A DNA stretch of 64,000 nt from Caulobacter sp. RHG1 (GTDB taxonomy: Bacteria; Pseudomonadota; Alphaproteobacteria; Caulobacterales; Caulobacteraceae): positions 62,001-126,000 of the forward strand of contig NZ_SMZP01000003.1 in the NCBI RefSeq assembly GCF_013181195.1. Direction: 5' to 3'. The first letter of the stretch is position 1, and each line of letters starts with the position of its first letter. Of this stretch, positions 18,111 through 26,773 are shown piece by piece. The position numbers and the translations under genes are program-made. The notes beneath the pieces were generated by a model, which saw only the letters and a list, made by a program, of their open reading frames with translations, had not been told where the DNA came from and did not search any database.

Positions 18111-18467
18111 CTACCGCGTCGCCTCGTGGACCTGCTTCTTGGTGTCCTGGGCGCCTTCCTTGACGTCCTGCTTCAGCTCGCGGCCGGCTTCGCGGGTTTC
18201 CTGGCCAGCCTTCGCGCCCAGTTCCTGGGCCTTGTCGGTGGCGTCACCCGCCGCGGCCTTCAACTCGGCGGCGGTCTCGCGCGAGGCTTCCTTGATCGCC
18301 GTGCCGGCTTCCTTGACGTCGGGATCGTTGGCGATGTTGTGAGCCGCGTCCTTGACGTCGGCGGCGGCGGCTTTGGCGCCGTCCTTGACCTTGTCGGCAT
18401 GTTCCTGCGAGCAGGCGCCGAGAGTGAGCGCCACGGCGCAGCCGGCGATGAAGAGAATGGAACGCAT
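18111..18467 (-). CDS. Small helical lipoprotein, general-stress regulated (function unknown)
   Basis: This 118-residue protein has a lipoprotein signal peptide (MRSILFIAGCAVALTLGACS) with cysteine 19 as the lipid anchor. The rest is a charged, Ala/Lys/Asp/Glu-rich amphipathic helix with loose 11-residue periodicity (KDGAKAAAADVKDAAHN, ELKAAAGDATDKAQELG), like LEA or apolipoprotein-type stress proteins. An exact EcfG-type promoter lies 31 bases upstream, so it is probably made under stress or in stationary phase and helps protect the envelope. That role is inferred; no enzymatic motif is present. Its stop faces dapD across the palindrome at 18071. Confidence 0.85.
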   Translation of the reverse strand: MRSILFIAGCAVALTLGACSQEHADKVKDGAKAAAADVKDAAHNIANDPDVKEAGTAIKEASRETAAELKAAAGDATDKAQELGAKAGQETREAGRELKQDVKEGAQDTKKQVHEATR

Positions 18468-18497
18468 GGGTCGTGCTCCGTGATGAGTCGGGTTCTT

Positions 18498-18522
18498 AAC
18501 GAAGCCCCACGGCTCAGGTTCC
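18498..18522 (-). promoter_or_regulatory. EcfG/sigma-T general stress promoter upstream of the lipoprotein
   Basis: On the minus strand, GGAAC (18518-18522), a 16-base spacer and CGTT (18498-18501) give an exact match to the EcfG consensus. The -10 lies 30 bases upstream of the lipoprotein ATG, a normal leader length. It is the second exact match in the window, with the same spacing as the one at 14033. Confidence 0.72.
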
Positions 18523-18566
18523 GCCCGCGCCTTTCCTCCGAGGCCCGAGGGGGCTAAACCCCCGCC

Positions 18567-19493
18567 ATGCGCATCGCTTTCCTCGGCACGCCCGATTTCG
18601 CCGTCACCTGCCTGGCCGAACTGGTCGCCTCGGGCCACGAGATCGTCGCCGTCTATTCCCAGCCGCCGGCCCCGCGCGGGCGCGGCCAGGACCTGAAGCC
18701 CTCGCCGGTCCACGCCTTCGCCGAGGGCCTGGGCCTGCCGGTCCGCACGCCGGTCTCGATGAAGACGCCCGAGGAAATCGAGGCCTTCCAGGCGCTGGAC
18801 CTGGACGCCGCCGTCGTGGTCGCCTTCGGGCAGATCCTGGTCAAGGCCGTGCTCGACGCCCCGCAGTACGGCTGCTTCAACCTGCACGCCTCGCTGCTGC
18901 CTCGCTGGCGCGGCGCGGCCCCGATCCAGCGGGCCATCATGGCCGGCGACCCGGTGACCGGCGTCCAGGTCATGCGGATGAGCGAAGGGCTGGACGAGGG
19001 CGCGATCCTGATGTCCGAACAGGTGGTCATCGCCGACGACGACACGGTCGCCACCCTGCACGACAAGCTGGCCGCCACGGGCGCCCGCATCCTGCCCGTG
19101 GCCCTGGCCGCCATCGAACGCGGCGGCGCCCGCGAGACGCCGCAGGCCTTGGAGGGCGTGACCTACGCCAAGAAGATCAAGTCGGCCGAGGCCCGCATCG
19201 ACTGGAACCGTCCCGCCGCCGAGATCGACCGCCACATCCGCGGCCTGTCGCCTTTCCCCGGCGCCTGGTTCGAAGCGCCGTCGGAAAAAGGCCCCGTCCG
19301 CGTGAAGGCCCTGCTGTCGCGCGTCGAAGCGGCTTCAGGCGCGCCCGGGACGGCGCTCGACGACAGCCTGCTGATCGCCTGCGGGGAAGGCTCGGTGCGC
19401 CTGCTCAAGGCCCAGCGCGAGGGCAAGGGCGTCCAGGACGCCGAGACCTTCACGCGCGGCTTCCCGGTCCCCGCCGGAACGACCCTGGCCTGA
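18567..19493 (+). CDS. fmt: Methionyl-tRNA formyltransferase
   Basis: This 308-residue enzyme formylates initiator Met-tRNA. The N-terminal formyltransferase domain starts [13 protein letters not shown] and contains [19 protein letters not shown] with the catalytic His and nearby Asn (NLHASLLP). [10 protein letters not shown] and the C-terminal OB-fold tRNA-binding domain follow. Length matches the family. Its stop overlaps the truA ATG (TGATG). The functional partner def lies about 7 kb away on the opposite strand, rather than directly upstream as in many bacteria. Confidence 0.96.
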   Translation: MRIAFLGTPDFAVTCLAELVASGHEIVAVYSQPPAPRGRGQDLKPSPVHAFAEGLGLPVRTPVSMKTPEEIEAFQALDLDAAVVVAFGQILVKAVLDAPQYGCFNLHASLLPRWRGAAPIQRAIMAGDPVTGVQVMRMSEGLDEGAILMSEQVVIADDDTVATLHDKLAATGARILPVALAAIERGGARETPQALEGVTYAKKIKSAEARIDWNRPAAEIDRHIRGLSPFPGAWFEAPSEKGPVRVKALLSRVEAASGAPGTALDDSLLIACGEGSVRLLKAQREGKGVQDAETFTRGFPVPAGTTLA

Positions 19494-20236
19494 TGCCCCG
19501 CTACCGCCTCCTCGTCGAGTATGACGGCCGGCCCTACAACGGCTTCCAGGCTCAGGCCGTGCTGCCGTCGGTGCAGGGCGCGATCGAGACGGCGGTGAAG
19601 GCCTTCAGCGGCCAGGACGTGCGCATCGCCGCCGCCGGCCGCACCGACACCGGCGTGCACGCCACCGGCCAGGTCGTGCATGTCGACCTCGAGCGCGACT
19701 GGCCGGCCCAGACGGTGCTGAACGCCCTCAACGCCCACCTGATGCGCGAAGCGGTGTCGATCCTGTCGGCCGAGGTCGCCGAAGGCGACTGGCACGCCCG
19801 CTTCTCGGCCAATGAGCGGCGCTATCTCTACCGCATCCTCAACCGCCGCGCCCCGCCGGCCCTGGACAAGGGCAAGGTCTGGCACGTGAAGAAGGATCTC
19901 GACGCCGACGCCATGCACGCCGCCGCCCAGCATCTGGTGGGCCTGCACGACTTCACCACCTTCCGCGACATGCACTGCCAGGCCAAGAGCCCGATCAAGA
20001 CCCTGGACGCCGCCCGCGTGCGGCGTGTGGGGGAAGAGATCCACCTGGACTTCGAGGCGCGATCGTTTCTGCACCGGCAGGTGCGGTCGATGACGGGGAC
20101 GCTGGTCGAGGTCGGCGCGGGGCGCTGGACGCCGGACGACGTGAAGGCCGCGCTGGAGGCCAAGGATCGACGGGCCTGCGGTCCTGTCGGGCCGGCGGAT
20201 GGGCTTTATCTTGTGGGCGTGGGGTACGGGGACTGA
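19493..20236 (+). CDS. truA: tRNA pseudouridine(38-40) synthase
   Basis: This 247-residue enzyme converts uridines 38-40 of the anticodon arm to pseudouridine. The catalytic aspartate is in [15 protein letters not shown], and the conserved segments [14 protein letters not shown] and [17 protein letters not shown] are present. It is translationally coupled to fmt through a one-base overlap. Length is normal for TruA. Confidence 0.96.
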   Translation: MPRYRLLVEYDGRPYNGFQAQAVLPSVQGAIETAVKAFSGQDVRIAAAGRTDTGVHATGQVVHVDLERDWPAQTVLNALNAHLMREAVSILSAEVAEGDWHARFSANERRYLYRILNRRAPPALDKGKVWHVKKDLDADAMHAAAQHLVGLHDFTTFRDMHCQAKSPIKTLDAARVRRVGEEIHLDFEARSFLHRQVRSMTGTLVEVGAGRWTPDDVKAALEAKDRRACGPVGPADGLYLVGVGYGD

Positions 20237-20359
20237 CTTGCCCCCTCCGCGCTGCGCGCTCCTCCCCCGAAGGGGGAAGACGGGTGACTGCGCACCGTCT
20301 GCCCCCTACCGGGAGCGGACGACCTGCGAAGCAGGTCAGGTGGGGGCGAGTGACCGCGC
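20237..20359. repeat. GC-rich intergenic repeat mosaic between convergent truA and glsA
   Basis: The gap contains several short palindromes, including TCCCCC-GAA-GGGGGA (20263-20277) and GACCTGCGAAGCAGGTC-type pairs. It resembles the CCCCC/GGGGG-rich mosaic at 37441-37600. A role as transcription end for the two convergent genes is likely. No gene is visible. Confidence 0.5.
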
Positions 20360-21280
20360 CTAAAGCACCGAGCAATTGGTGATCTGGCTGAACGCCTCCA
20401 GCGCCGCCGTGCCGACCACGCTGGTGCCGAACCGGTCCAGCTCCGGCGACCACACGGCCACCGTCGCCTTGCCGGGGATCACCGCGACGATGCCGCCGCC
20501 GACGCCGCTCTTGGACGGCAGGCCGACGCGGTAGGCGAAGTTGCCGACGCTGTCATAGATCCCGCAGGTCAGCAGCAGGGCGTTCAGTCTCCGCGTCAGA
20601 CGCTCGTGGAAGATCGTCTCCTGGGCGACGGGCGAGAAGCCGCCGGCCGCCAGCGGCAGGAAGGCCCGGGCCAGTTGGCGGCAGCTCATGGTCAGGGCGC
20701 ATTGCCGACAATAAGCGGCGACCACGGCCTCGGGTTCGTGGGTGATGGTGCCCTGCCCTCGCATCAGGCTGGCGATGGCGCGATTCTGCCAGGCATTGGC
20801 CAGTTCCGAAGCCGCCACCGTCGCATCGATTTCGACCGGCTCGTCGGCCAGGAAGCCGGCAAAGTCACGCACAAGCCCAGCCGGGTCTGGGCTGACGTCC
20901 AGCAGCACGTCGGTGATCGCCAGAGCCCCGGCATTGATGAACGGATTGCGCGGCACGCCCTTCTCGGCTTCCAGCAGCGACAGGTGGTTGAACGGCGTGC
21001 CCGAGGGCTCCTTGCCCACCCGCGTCCAGACCTCGTCGCCGATGCGGTTCAAGGCCAGGCCCAGCGCAAAGACCTTGGTGATGCTCTGGACCGAAAAGCC
21101 CTCGTCGGCGTCGCCGATCACGTGCTCCTCGCCGGCCACCGTGCGCACGGCCATGCCGAACTTGGTCCCCGGCACCGAGGCCAGCGACGGGATGTAGTCG
21201 GCGGTCCGACCCTTGCCGAAGTGCGGCTTCACCAGCACCGCGACCTCGGCCAGCACCTCGGCGATCGAAAGCTCCTTCAT
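20360..21280 (-). CDS. glsA: Glutaminase A
   Basis: This 306-residue serine-dependent beta-lactamase-fold glutaminase hydrolyses glutamine to glutamate and ammonia. It has the catalytic SxxK in SVQSITKVF, the conserved NPFINAGALAITDVL segment and the C-terminal YRVGLPSKSGVGGGI segment. Length equals that of E. coli glutaminases. It is transcribed with dapE just upstream (15-base gap), though the two have no obvious pathway link. Confidence 0.95.
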   Translation of the reverse strand: MKELSIAEVLAEVAVLVKPHFGKGRTADYIPSLASVPGTKFGMAVRTVAGEEHVIGDADEGFSVQSITKVFALGLALNRIGDEVWTRVGKEPSGTPFNHLSLLEAEKGVPRNPFINAGALAITDVLLDVSPDPAGLVRDFAGFLADEPVEIDATVAASELANAWQNRAIASLMRGQGTITHEPEAVVAAYCRQCALTMSCRQLARAFLPLAAGGFSPVAQETIFHERLTRRLNALLLTCGIYDSVGNFAYRVGLPSKSGVGGGIVAVIPGKATVAVWSPELDRFGTSVVGTAALEAFSQITNCSVL

Positions 21281-21295
21281 CGCCGAGCGTTCCTC

Positions 21296-22471
21296 TTAGG
21301 CGAAGGCCGCGAAGTAGCGGTTGATCAGCGCCTCGTAGGCGCCGGCCAGCTGGCGCACTTCCTCGACCGGCACGCGCTCGTCGACCTGGTGCATGGTCGA
21401 GCCGACCAGGCCGAACTCGACGACCGGGCACAGGGCGCGGATGAAACGGGCGTCGCTGGTGCCGCCCGTGGTCGACAGCTCCGGAACGCGGCCGGTGGCG
21501 TCGCCCACGGCGGCCACGATCACGTCGGTGAAGTCGCCTGGCAGGGTCAGGAAGGCCTCGCCGCTGATCTTGCTCAGCACCTCGACCTTGCCGTCGAAGC
21601 CTTCACCTGCGGCGCGACACACCTCTTCGAACCAGGCGGCCAGCTGTGCGCCCGTGTGGCCGGGGTTGAAGCGGATGTTGACCCGAGCCTTGGCGGTGGC
21701 GGGGATAACGTTGGTGGCGGTGTTGCCGACGTCGACCGTGGTCACCTCCAGGTTCGACGGCTGGAAGCCGGTATAGCCATCGTCCAGCACGCGACTTTGA
21801 AGGCGCGAGAGGATGTCGACCAGCACCGGGATCGGATTGGCCGCCCGGTGCGGATAGGCCACGTGACCCTGGCGGCCCTCGACCGTGATCCAGGCGTTGA
21901 TGCTGCCGCGCCGGCCGATCTTGACCATGTCGCCCAGCACGCCCGCGCTGGTCGGCTCGCCGACGATGCAGTGGTCGATGATCTCGCCCTCGGCGGCCAG
22001 GGCCTCGACGACCTTGACGGTGCCGTCCTCGGCCACGCCCTCCTCGTCGCCGGTGATCAGGAAGCTGATCGAGCCAGCATGCTCGGGGATCTTCGACACG
22101 GCGGCGACGAAGGCGGCGATGGCCGACTTCATGTCGACCGCGCCGCGGCCGTACAGCACCCCGTCCTTGATCTCGGCCTCGAACGGGCCAGCGGTCCAGG
22201 CCGCGTCGTCGCCGACCGGCACCACGTCGGTGTGGCCCGCAAAGCAGAGGTTCGGTCGCGCCGTCCCGCGTCGGGCGTAGAGGTTCTCGATCTCGCCGAA
22301 CTTCATCCGGCGACAGTTGAAGCCAAGCGCCTCCAGCTGGCGTTGCAGCGTATCCATCGCGCCTTCATCGGCCGGTGTCACGGAGGGCCGACGGATCAGG
22401 GCTTGGGCGAGGCTTACCGGGTCGATACTGGCAGCGTCGATGCTGACGGAAACGGGCGTGGGGCTGGTCAT
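21296..22471 (-). CDS. dapE: Succinyl-diaminopimelate desuccinylase
   Basis: This 391-residue di-zinc M20 peptidase-family enzyme removes succinate from N-succinyl-LL-DAP in lysine and peptidoglycan-precursor synthesis. Metal ligands are seen in [36 protein letters not shown] and the C-terminal GSTMHQVDE. The reading frame extends further upstream, but the ATG at 22469-22471 places the family core correctly and avoids overlap with the cupin gene. It works with dapD (17218) in the succinylase route. Confidence 0.95.
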   Translation of the reverse strand: MTSPTPVSVSIDAASIDPVSLAQALIRRPSVTPADEGAMDTLQRQLEALGFNCRRMKFGEIENLYARRGTARPNLCFAGHTDVVPVGDDAAWTAGPFEAEIKDGVLYGRGAVDMKSAIAAFVAAVSKIPEHAGSISFLITGDEEGVAEDGTVKVVEALAAEGEIIDHCIVGEPTSAGVLGDMVKIGRRGSINAWITVEGRQGHVAYPHRAANPIPVLVDILSRLQSRVLDDGYTGFQPSNLEVTTVDVGNTATNVIPATAKARVNIRFNPGHTGAQLAAWFEEVCRAAGEGFDGKVEVLSKISGEAFLTLPGDFTDVIVAAVGDATGRVPELSTTGGTSDARFIRALCPVVEFGLVGSTMHQVDERVPVEEVRQLAGAYEALINRYFAAFA

Positions 22472-22535
22472 GGTGCAGGCTTTAGGCTTCCCTCCGGCGC
22501 GACGCAAACCCGGCAAGCCTGTTCCAAGGTCGACC

Positions 22536-23015
22536 ATGCCCAAGATCGATATCGCCTCGGCGCCGACGCGGATCGGCACGGCCTATCCCGCGCCGTTCAA
22601 CCAGCCGTGCCTTCTCCGCCACCGCACCAAGCTGGGCGATGCGGTCGGCCTCGACCAGTTCGGGGTCAACCTGCTGCGCCTGCCGCCCGGCCAGTGGTCC
22701 AGCCAGCGCCACTGGCACACGGCGGAGGACGAGTTCACCTGGGTGGTCGAGGGCGAAGTGGTGCTGGTCGATAACCACGGCGAGACGGTGCTGCGGGCCG
22801 GCGAGTGCGCGGGCTTCAAGGCCGGGGTAGAAAACGGCCATCACTTTCAGAACCGCTCGGACCGCGACGTCCTGCTGCTGGAGATCGGCGCACGACGGCC
22901 GGCCGAGGACGGCTGCGACTATCCCGACATCGACCTGGTGCTGCACGACGGTGAAAGCCTCTACCGCCATCGCGACGGCGCGCCCTACGACGCCCCGGAA
23001 GGGCGCAAACGCTAG
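22536..23015 (+). CDS. Cupin-domain protein of unknown substrate
   Basis: This 159-residue protein has one cupin barrel around residues 40-115, with the metal-binding motif [16 protein letters not shown] (two His, Glu) and a later HHFQNRSD histidine. The C-terminus [19 protein letters not shown] is a hydrophilic tail found in cupins often annotated as sugar-isomerase or dioxygenase-like, but nothing fixes the substrate. It is divergent from dapE and overlaps the end of the sialidase-like pseudogene by 4 bases on the opposite strand. Confidence 0.85.
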   Translation: MPKIDIASAPTRIGTAYPAPFNQPCLLRHRTKLGDAVGLDQFGVNLLRLPPGQWSSQRHWHTAEDEFTWVVEGEVVLVDNHGETVLRAGECAGFKAGVENGHHFQNRSDRDVLLLEIGARRPAEDGCDYPDIDLVLHDGESLYRHRDGAPYDAPEGRKR

Positions 23016-24160
23016 CGCAGCGCCTTCAGCGGCACGCGCGTCACCTGGACGTCCTCCTTGTTGGCCGCGTAGCCGACATAGAGGTAGCCGTTCCACACCA
23101 CGCTCTTGGGATAGTGATAGCCGGGACGCTTGTACTGGCCTTCGAAGCGCAGGGGCTGCAGGTCGCCCTTCCCGCGCAGCCGCCAACTGCGGTCGAAGAC
23201 CCGGCCGTCGGGGCTTGTGGTCACGGCCAGCGGGATGCGCGGACGGTCGGCGTTGGGGGCGTTGACCAGATAGACGCCGCCGCCGGGCAGGTTGCCGGCG
23301 CTCTGCTTGGCGCGGGCGTCGGGCATGGCGGTCAGGGCCGGGGTCGTCCAGGTCGCGCCGCGATCGCAGCTTTCCGAGGCCAACTGGCGGAAGCTCAGTT
23401 CCTCGTCGCGGAACACCATGACGATGCAGCCGTCGACGCGGCGAAACAGGCTGGGTTCGATCTCGCGGCTGAGCTTCTTCTCGTGGGCGGCGGCCGCGCT
23501 CGACGTATCGCGCGGCAGGTTCTCCATCCGCCCTTGCGTCCAGCCTGTCACGCCCAGCGGATCGTCGGTGAAGAACGGCTTGGCGATCATGCCCGGGCGC
23601 AGGTGGAAGGCGGTCAGCACGCGGCCATCGATCACGTGCGGATCCTGCTCGATCACGCCCTCGACCGGCTTGCCGTCCGCGCCCGTCACGCGCTGGGGCG
23701 CGCTCCAGGTCTGGCCATCTGCGCTTGTCCGATATTCCGTGTAGCCACCGGCCCCGGACTGGAAGCCCTCGGGCCAGACATTGGCGTAGGCGATCAGGGT
23801 CTTGCCGTCGGTGTGCCAACCGCCGCTCGAGCGCATCAGGCCGTTCTCGCCGGCCGGAGCCAGCTTGCGCGGCGGGCTCCAGGTCCTGCCGTCCGCGCTG
23901 ACGCTGTAGGCGACCCAGGTGTCGGCGGAATCCTCGTCGCGAGCCGAGCTCTGCCATTAGGCGTAGAGCTTGCCCTTGAAGCCGATCAGCACGACGCCGT
24001 TGCTGAAGCGGTCAGTCACCTCCGTCGGCGCGAAGACGGTGAAGGTCTCGGTTCCGGGCGCGGCGGTCAGGCCCAGGTCCGGCTGGGCGGGCTGGAACAG
24101 GTTCGGAGCGACCGTGTAGGGGGCGGTGCTCAGAGCCAGAGCGGCCAGGATGCTGATCAT
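23012..24160 (-). pseudogene. Sialidase/BNR-repeat glycosidase, interrupted by one in-frame TAA
   Basis: Read from ATG 24160, the frame encodes a signal peptide (MISILAALALSTAPYTV) and about 67 residues ending KGKLYA, then TAA at 23957-23959. The same frame continues without any shift (WQSSARDEDSADTWVAYSVS) to the stop at 23012, giving about 382 codons in all. Asp-box-like motifs (SADGRTW, SADGQTW, SCDRGATW) place it among secreted BNR-repeat sialidase-like beta-propellers. A Tyr codon changed to TAA is the simplest explanation. The downstream part has an ATG at 23836 but would lack a signal peptide and the first blade. A sequencing error could also explain it. Confidence 0.8.
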
Positions 24161-24180
24161 CTACGCTTACTCCCACCATC

Positions 24181-24283
24181 GCTCATCCCCGCGAAAGCGG
24201 GGACCCAAGCTGGCGTTGAGGTTTCTGGGCGGTCTGCGAGTATCCTCCGACTCGGCTTGGCTCCCCGCTTTCGCGGGGATGAG
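24181..24283. repeat. REP/BIME-like double palindrome
   Basis: Two inverted arms, each with a CCCCGC-GAAA-GCGGGG hairpin, face each other: GCTCATCCCCGCGAAAGCGG at 24181 and its near complement ending GCGGGGATGAG at 24283. They flank about 45 bases of unrelated sequence. The right arm's last 15 bases recur at 26198-26212, across the integrase gene. A related element is at 43537-43650. Confidence 0.7.
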
Positions 24284-24324
24284 AGCTTATAACTAAATAT
24301 CTGTAAAAATTCAACTATCTTTGC

Positions 24325-24330
24325 TATACT
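24325..24330 (+). promoter_or_regulatory. Probable -10 element of the integrase promoter
   Basis: TATACT at 24325-24330 lies in the most A+T-rich stretch of the neighbourhood, 88 bases before the integrase ATG. A weak -35 candidate (TGTAAA) is 17 bases upstream. The low GC content contrasts with flanking genes and fits acquired DNA. Confidence 0.4.
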
Positions 24331-24417
24331 GTCCTTCACAGGCTCTGCACAGGTACGGCAAATCAAGGACTTAGCGCCGCCCCCTGCACAGAACCTGCAC
24401 AACGCGAGGGGGCACGC

Positions 24418-25842
24418 ATGGCATTCGTCATAGACAAGCAGGAGCTGAAGCCGGGTCTGATCATTTTCCGGCGCAGCGACGTCCAGCATCGCAACTGGTA
24501 CTGCCGCGTGAAGCTGCCGAAGGCAGACCGCTACAAAACCTATTCCCTAAAGACGGCAGACATAAACGTCGCGCGCGATCAGGCGTTCGACCGGGACGCC
24601 GACGTGCGCTTCCGCCTCAAGCACGATGTGCCGGTGTTCAACCGTCCGTTCCGGGACGTGGCGCAGGAATACATCGCCGTGCAGGAGGAGCGGGCCAAGC
24701 GGCACGAGATCAGCGCGGACCGAGTCAAGAAGCTCAAATCCGTCATCGGCGGAGCCCTCGAAGCCTATATCGGCTCAACCCAAGTCCACCTCGTCGGACA
24801 AGAAAGCTGGGACGGCTACCCGACTTGGCGGCGCGAGAACGGCGAAGGCCGCAACGCTCGCAACGGTGCGCGCGAAGTGTCAGAGGAATTGTCGAAGAAG
24901 CTGGCCGTCCAAGAGGCGGCCATGCGCGACAAGTCCATGGCCACGCGCGGCCTGCGGACCAAGCCGCGCCAGCTCCGGGCGGATGCTGGTGAAAAGCGCA
25001 TGGTGTCCTTCGTCAGCGACAGCACCATCCGGTTCGAGATGTCGATCTTCGGCGCTGTGATGGGTCACGCGATCAAGAAGCGCTACGCGCCGATGACCCA
25101 GCGCTTCGAAGAGCGGCCCAAGCTCAAGATCATGCGCCGCGACGAGTTCACGCGCGAGGAGTACCGAGCCCTGCACACCTTCGCCCGCGACAAATGGGTG
25201 AAGGCCGCCACGCGCGAGACCAGCCGCTGGTATCGGACCGTCGCCTACAACTTCGTCCTGATCATGTGCAACACGGGCATGCGCCCGAGCGAGGCGAAAA
25301 ACCTACGCTGGCGAGACATCATGCCGGCGACGGACAAGGACGGCCGCGAGATCGTCGTCTTGTTCGTCCAGGGCAAAGGCAAGTCCCGCCAGCTTGTCGC
25401 CCCGAAAAGCGTTGGCGACTATCTCGACCGCATCCGGGAGATTTCGGCGGCGACCGGGGCCGACGATCGTGTCTTCACCACCATCGACGGCAACCCGGCG
25501 AAGTCCCTCTATCAAGCCCTGATCGAAGATCTCCTGACCGAGGCCAAGCTCCGCAATGGCGCGAGCGGCCTGCCTCGTTCCACCTATTGCTTCCGCCACA
25601 CCTACGCGACGTTCCGCTTGAGCGAAGGCGTGGACGTCTATTTCCTGGCCGAGCAGATGGGGACGTCGGTCAAGATGATCGAGGACCACTACGGCCACGT
25701 GAACACCATCAAGTATGCGGACCGGGTGTTGCAGGGCATGAGCACCTGGAACCCCGCCGATGATCCCAATGGCGGCGACGCCGCCGCCGGGGCCGCGAAG
25801 GCCGCCGCCTCTCGGCAAAGGCCGCGCGGAAAGAAGCACTGA
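24418..25842 (+). CDS. Tyrosine-type site-specific integrase
   Basis: This 474-residue phage/island-type recombinase has a core-binding domain around residues 70-120 and a catalytic domain from ~255. The active-site arginine is in NTGMRPSEAKNLRW, the YxxRH box in STYCFRHTYATF (Tyr replaces the usual first His), and the nucleophilic tyrosine in MIEDHYGHVN. A strong GAGGGGG ribosome site precedes the ATG. It is the only recognisable gene in a ~1.9 kb segment bounded by a 15-bp direct repeat, with no excisionase or cargo, so it is either a minimal or a decayed integrative element. The residues are intact, so activity is plausible. Confidence 0.93.
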   Translation: MAFVIDKQELKPGLIIFRRSDVQHRNWYCRVKLPKADRYKTYSLKTADINVARDQAFDRDADVRFRLKHDVPVFNRPFRDVAQEYIAVQEERAKRHEISADRVKKLKSVIGGALEAYIGSTQVHLVGQESWDGYPTWRRENGEGRNARNGAREVSEELSKKLAVQEAAMRDKSMATRGLRTKPRQLRADAGEKRMVSFVSDSTIRFEMSIFGAVMGHAIKKRYAPMTQRFEERPKLKIMRRDEFTREEYRALHTFARDKWVKAATRETSRWYRTVAYNFVLIMCNTGMRPSEAKNLRWRDIMPATDKDGREIVVLFVQGKGKSRQLVAPKSVGDYLDRIREISAATGADDRVFTTIDGNPAKSLYQALIEDLLTEAKLRNGASGLPRSTYCFRHTYATFRLSEGVDVYFLAEQMGTSVKMIEDHYGHVNTIKYADRVLQGMSTWNPADDPNGGDAAAGAAKAAASRQRPRGKKH

Positions 25843-26243
25843 CCAATCCTCTCCAGCCGGATCGGATTTGAAGCATCGAGTTCGATGCGCCGATTGGCGT
25901 CACCTCGTGAATCTTGCCGAGGGTGAGCGGCGACGTGTTCACCGTCGAGACCGCGCATAACGAAGTCCACGTTTTCGCAGGAGGCTAGGCCCTGCTCAGG
26001 CCGCCAACGAGGGTGACCTAAGCAGGTGGATAACTTTACGTGCGCCAATGCAGAACGAGCGCGACTCTGGTAGAAATCTATGTGGCTCTCGGGACCGAAA
26101 AGGCCTGTGCAGGAGAAAATATCCTACACAGTTCCTGCGCAGCCGATTTTCAGGTAATTTTTCCCTTAAAAATCATAGCCTTATGATTGGCTTGGTATTT
26201 CGCGGGGATGAGCGGATAGGGTGGGGCTGATCCCGAAAGAGTC
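25843..26243. other. Non-coding stretch after the integrase
   Basis: About 400 bases without a credible gene. It contains the inverted copy of the CCTGCACAGG motif (26104-26113), a CTGCGCAG palindrome (26134-26141), an A+T-rich segment around 26155-26190 and the right direct repeat at 26198-26212. Short frames here lack ribosome sites and recognisable motifs. Confidence 0.5.
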
Positions 26244-26765
26244 TTAAGCCGCGCGGCGGGCCTTCTTCACCTTGGCCATGGCGCGGTCGCGGCGCAGGCG
26301 CGAGAGGTGGTCGATGAACAGCACGCCTTCCAGGTGGTCCATCTCGTGCTGGATGCACACGGCAAACAGGCCCTCGGCCTCCTCGACGACGGTCTCGCCC
26401 TGGTAGTTCATGTAGCGCAGGGTGACCTTCGACGGGCGCTCGACCTCGTCGAAATATTCCGGCACCGACAGGCAGCCTTCCTCGTAGCCGAGCACGTCTT
26501 CCGAGCTCGACAGGATCTCGGGATTGACGAAGTAGCGCGGGGCCGGCTCCTCGCCCTCGCGGGCCAGGTCCATGGTGATCACGCGCACCGGCTCGCCGAT
26601 CTGCACGGCGGCCAGGCCGATGCCCGGGGCGTCGTACATGGTCTCCAGCATGTCATCCATCAGCGCGCGCAGGTCGTCGGTGACGGCCTCCACCGGCGTG
26701 GAGATCTTCTTCAGCGTCGCCAGGTCGGCGGCGTTATCGACGGTGAGGATGCGACGGATAGCCAT
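26244..26765 (-). CDS. def: Peptide deformylase
   Basis: This 173-residue metalloenzyme removes the formyl group from nascent proteins. All three family motifs are present: [17 protein letters not shown] (metal-binding Cys) and QHEMDHLEG (two metal His and catalytic Glu). Length is typical. It is 8 bases downstream of rmuC on the same strand and abuts the right end of the integrase insertion. Its usual partner fmt lies at 18.6 kb on the other strand. Confidence 0.96.
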   Translation of the reverse strand: MAIRRILTVDNAADLATLKKISTPVEAVTDDLRALMDDMLETMYDAPGIGLAAVQIGEPVRVITMDLAREGEEPAPRYFVNPEILSSSEDVLGYEEGCLSVPEYFDEVERPSKVTLRYMNYQGETVVEEAEGLFAVCIQHEMDHLEGVLFIDHLSRLRRDRAMAKVKKARRAA

Positions 26766-26773
26766 GATCCCAC

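Larger units (their letters stand above)
24269..26212. mobile_element. Small integrase-only insertion bounded by 15-bp direct repeats
   Basis: TTTCGCGGGGATGAG occurs at 24269-24283 and again at 26198-26212 in the same orientation, enclosing the integrase gene and about 550 non-coding bases of lower GC. The left copy is the end of a REP-like palindrome. The right copy stands alone before def and is preceded by GGCTTGG, as is the left palindrome arm. This is what integration into a REP palindrome would leave. CCTGCACAG-type motifs near both ends could be arm sites. The boundaries are inferred. Confidence 0.55.

Noticed and set aside
23454..23480. GGTTCGATC resembling a tRNA T-arm
   Set aside because: It lies inside the sialidase-like coding frame, and no acceptor or anticodon stems can be formed around it.
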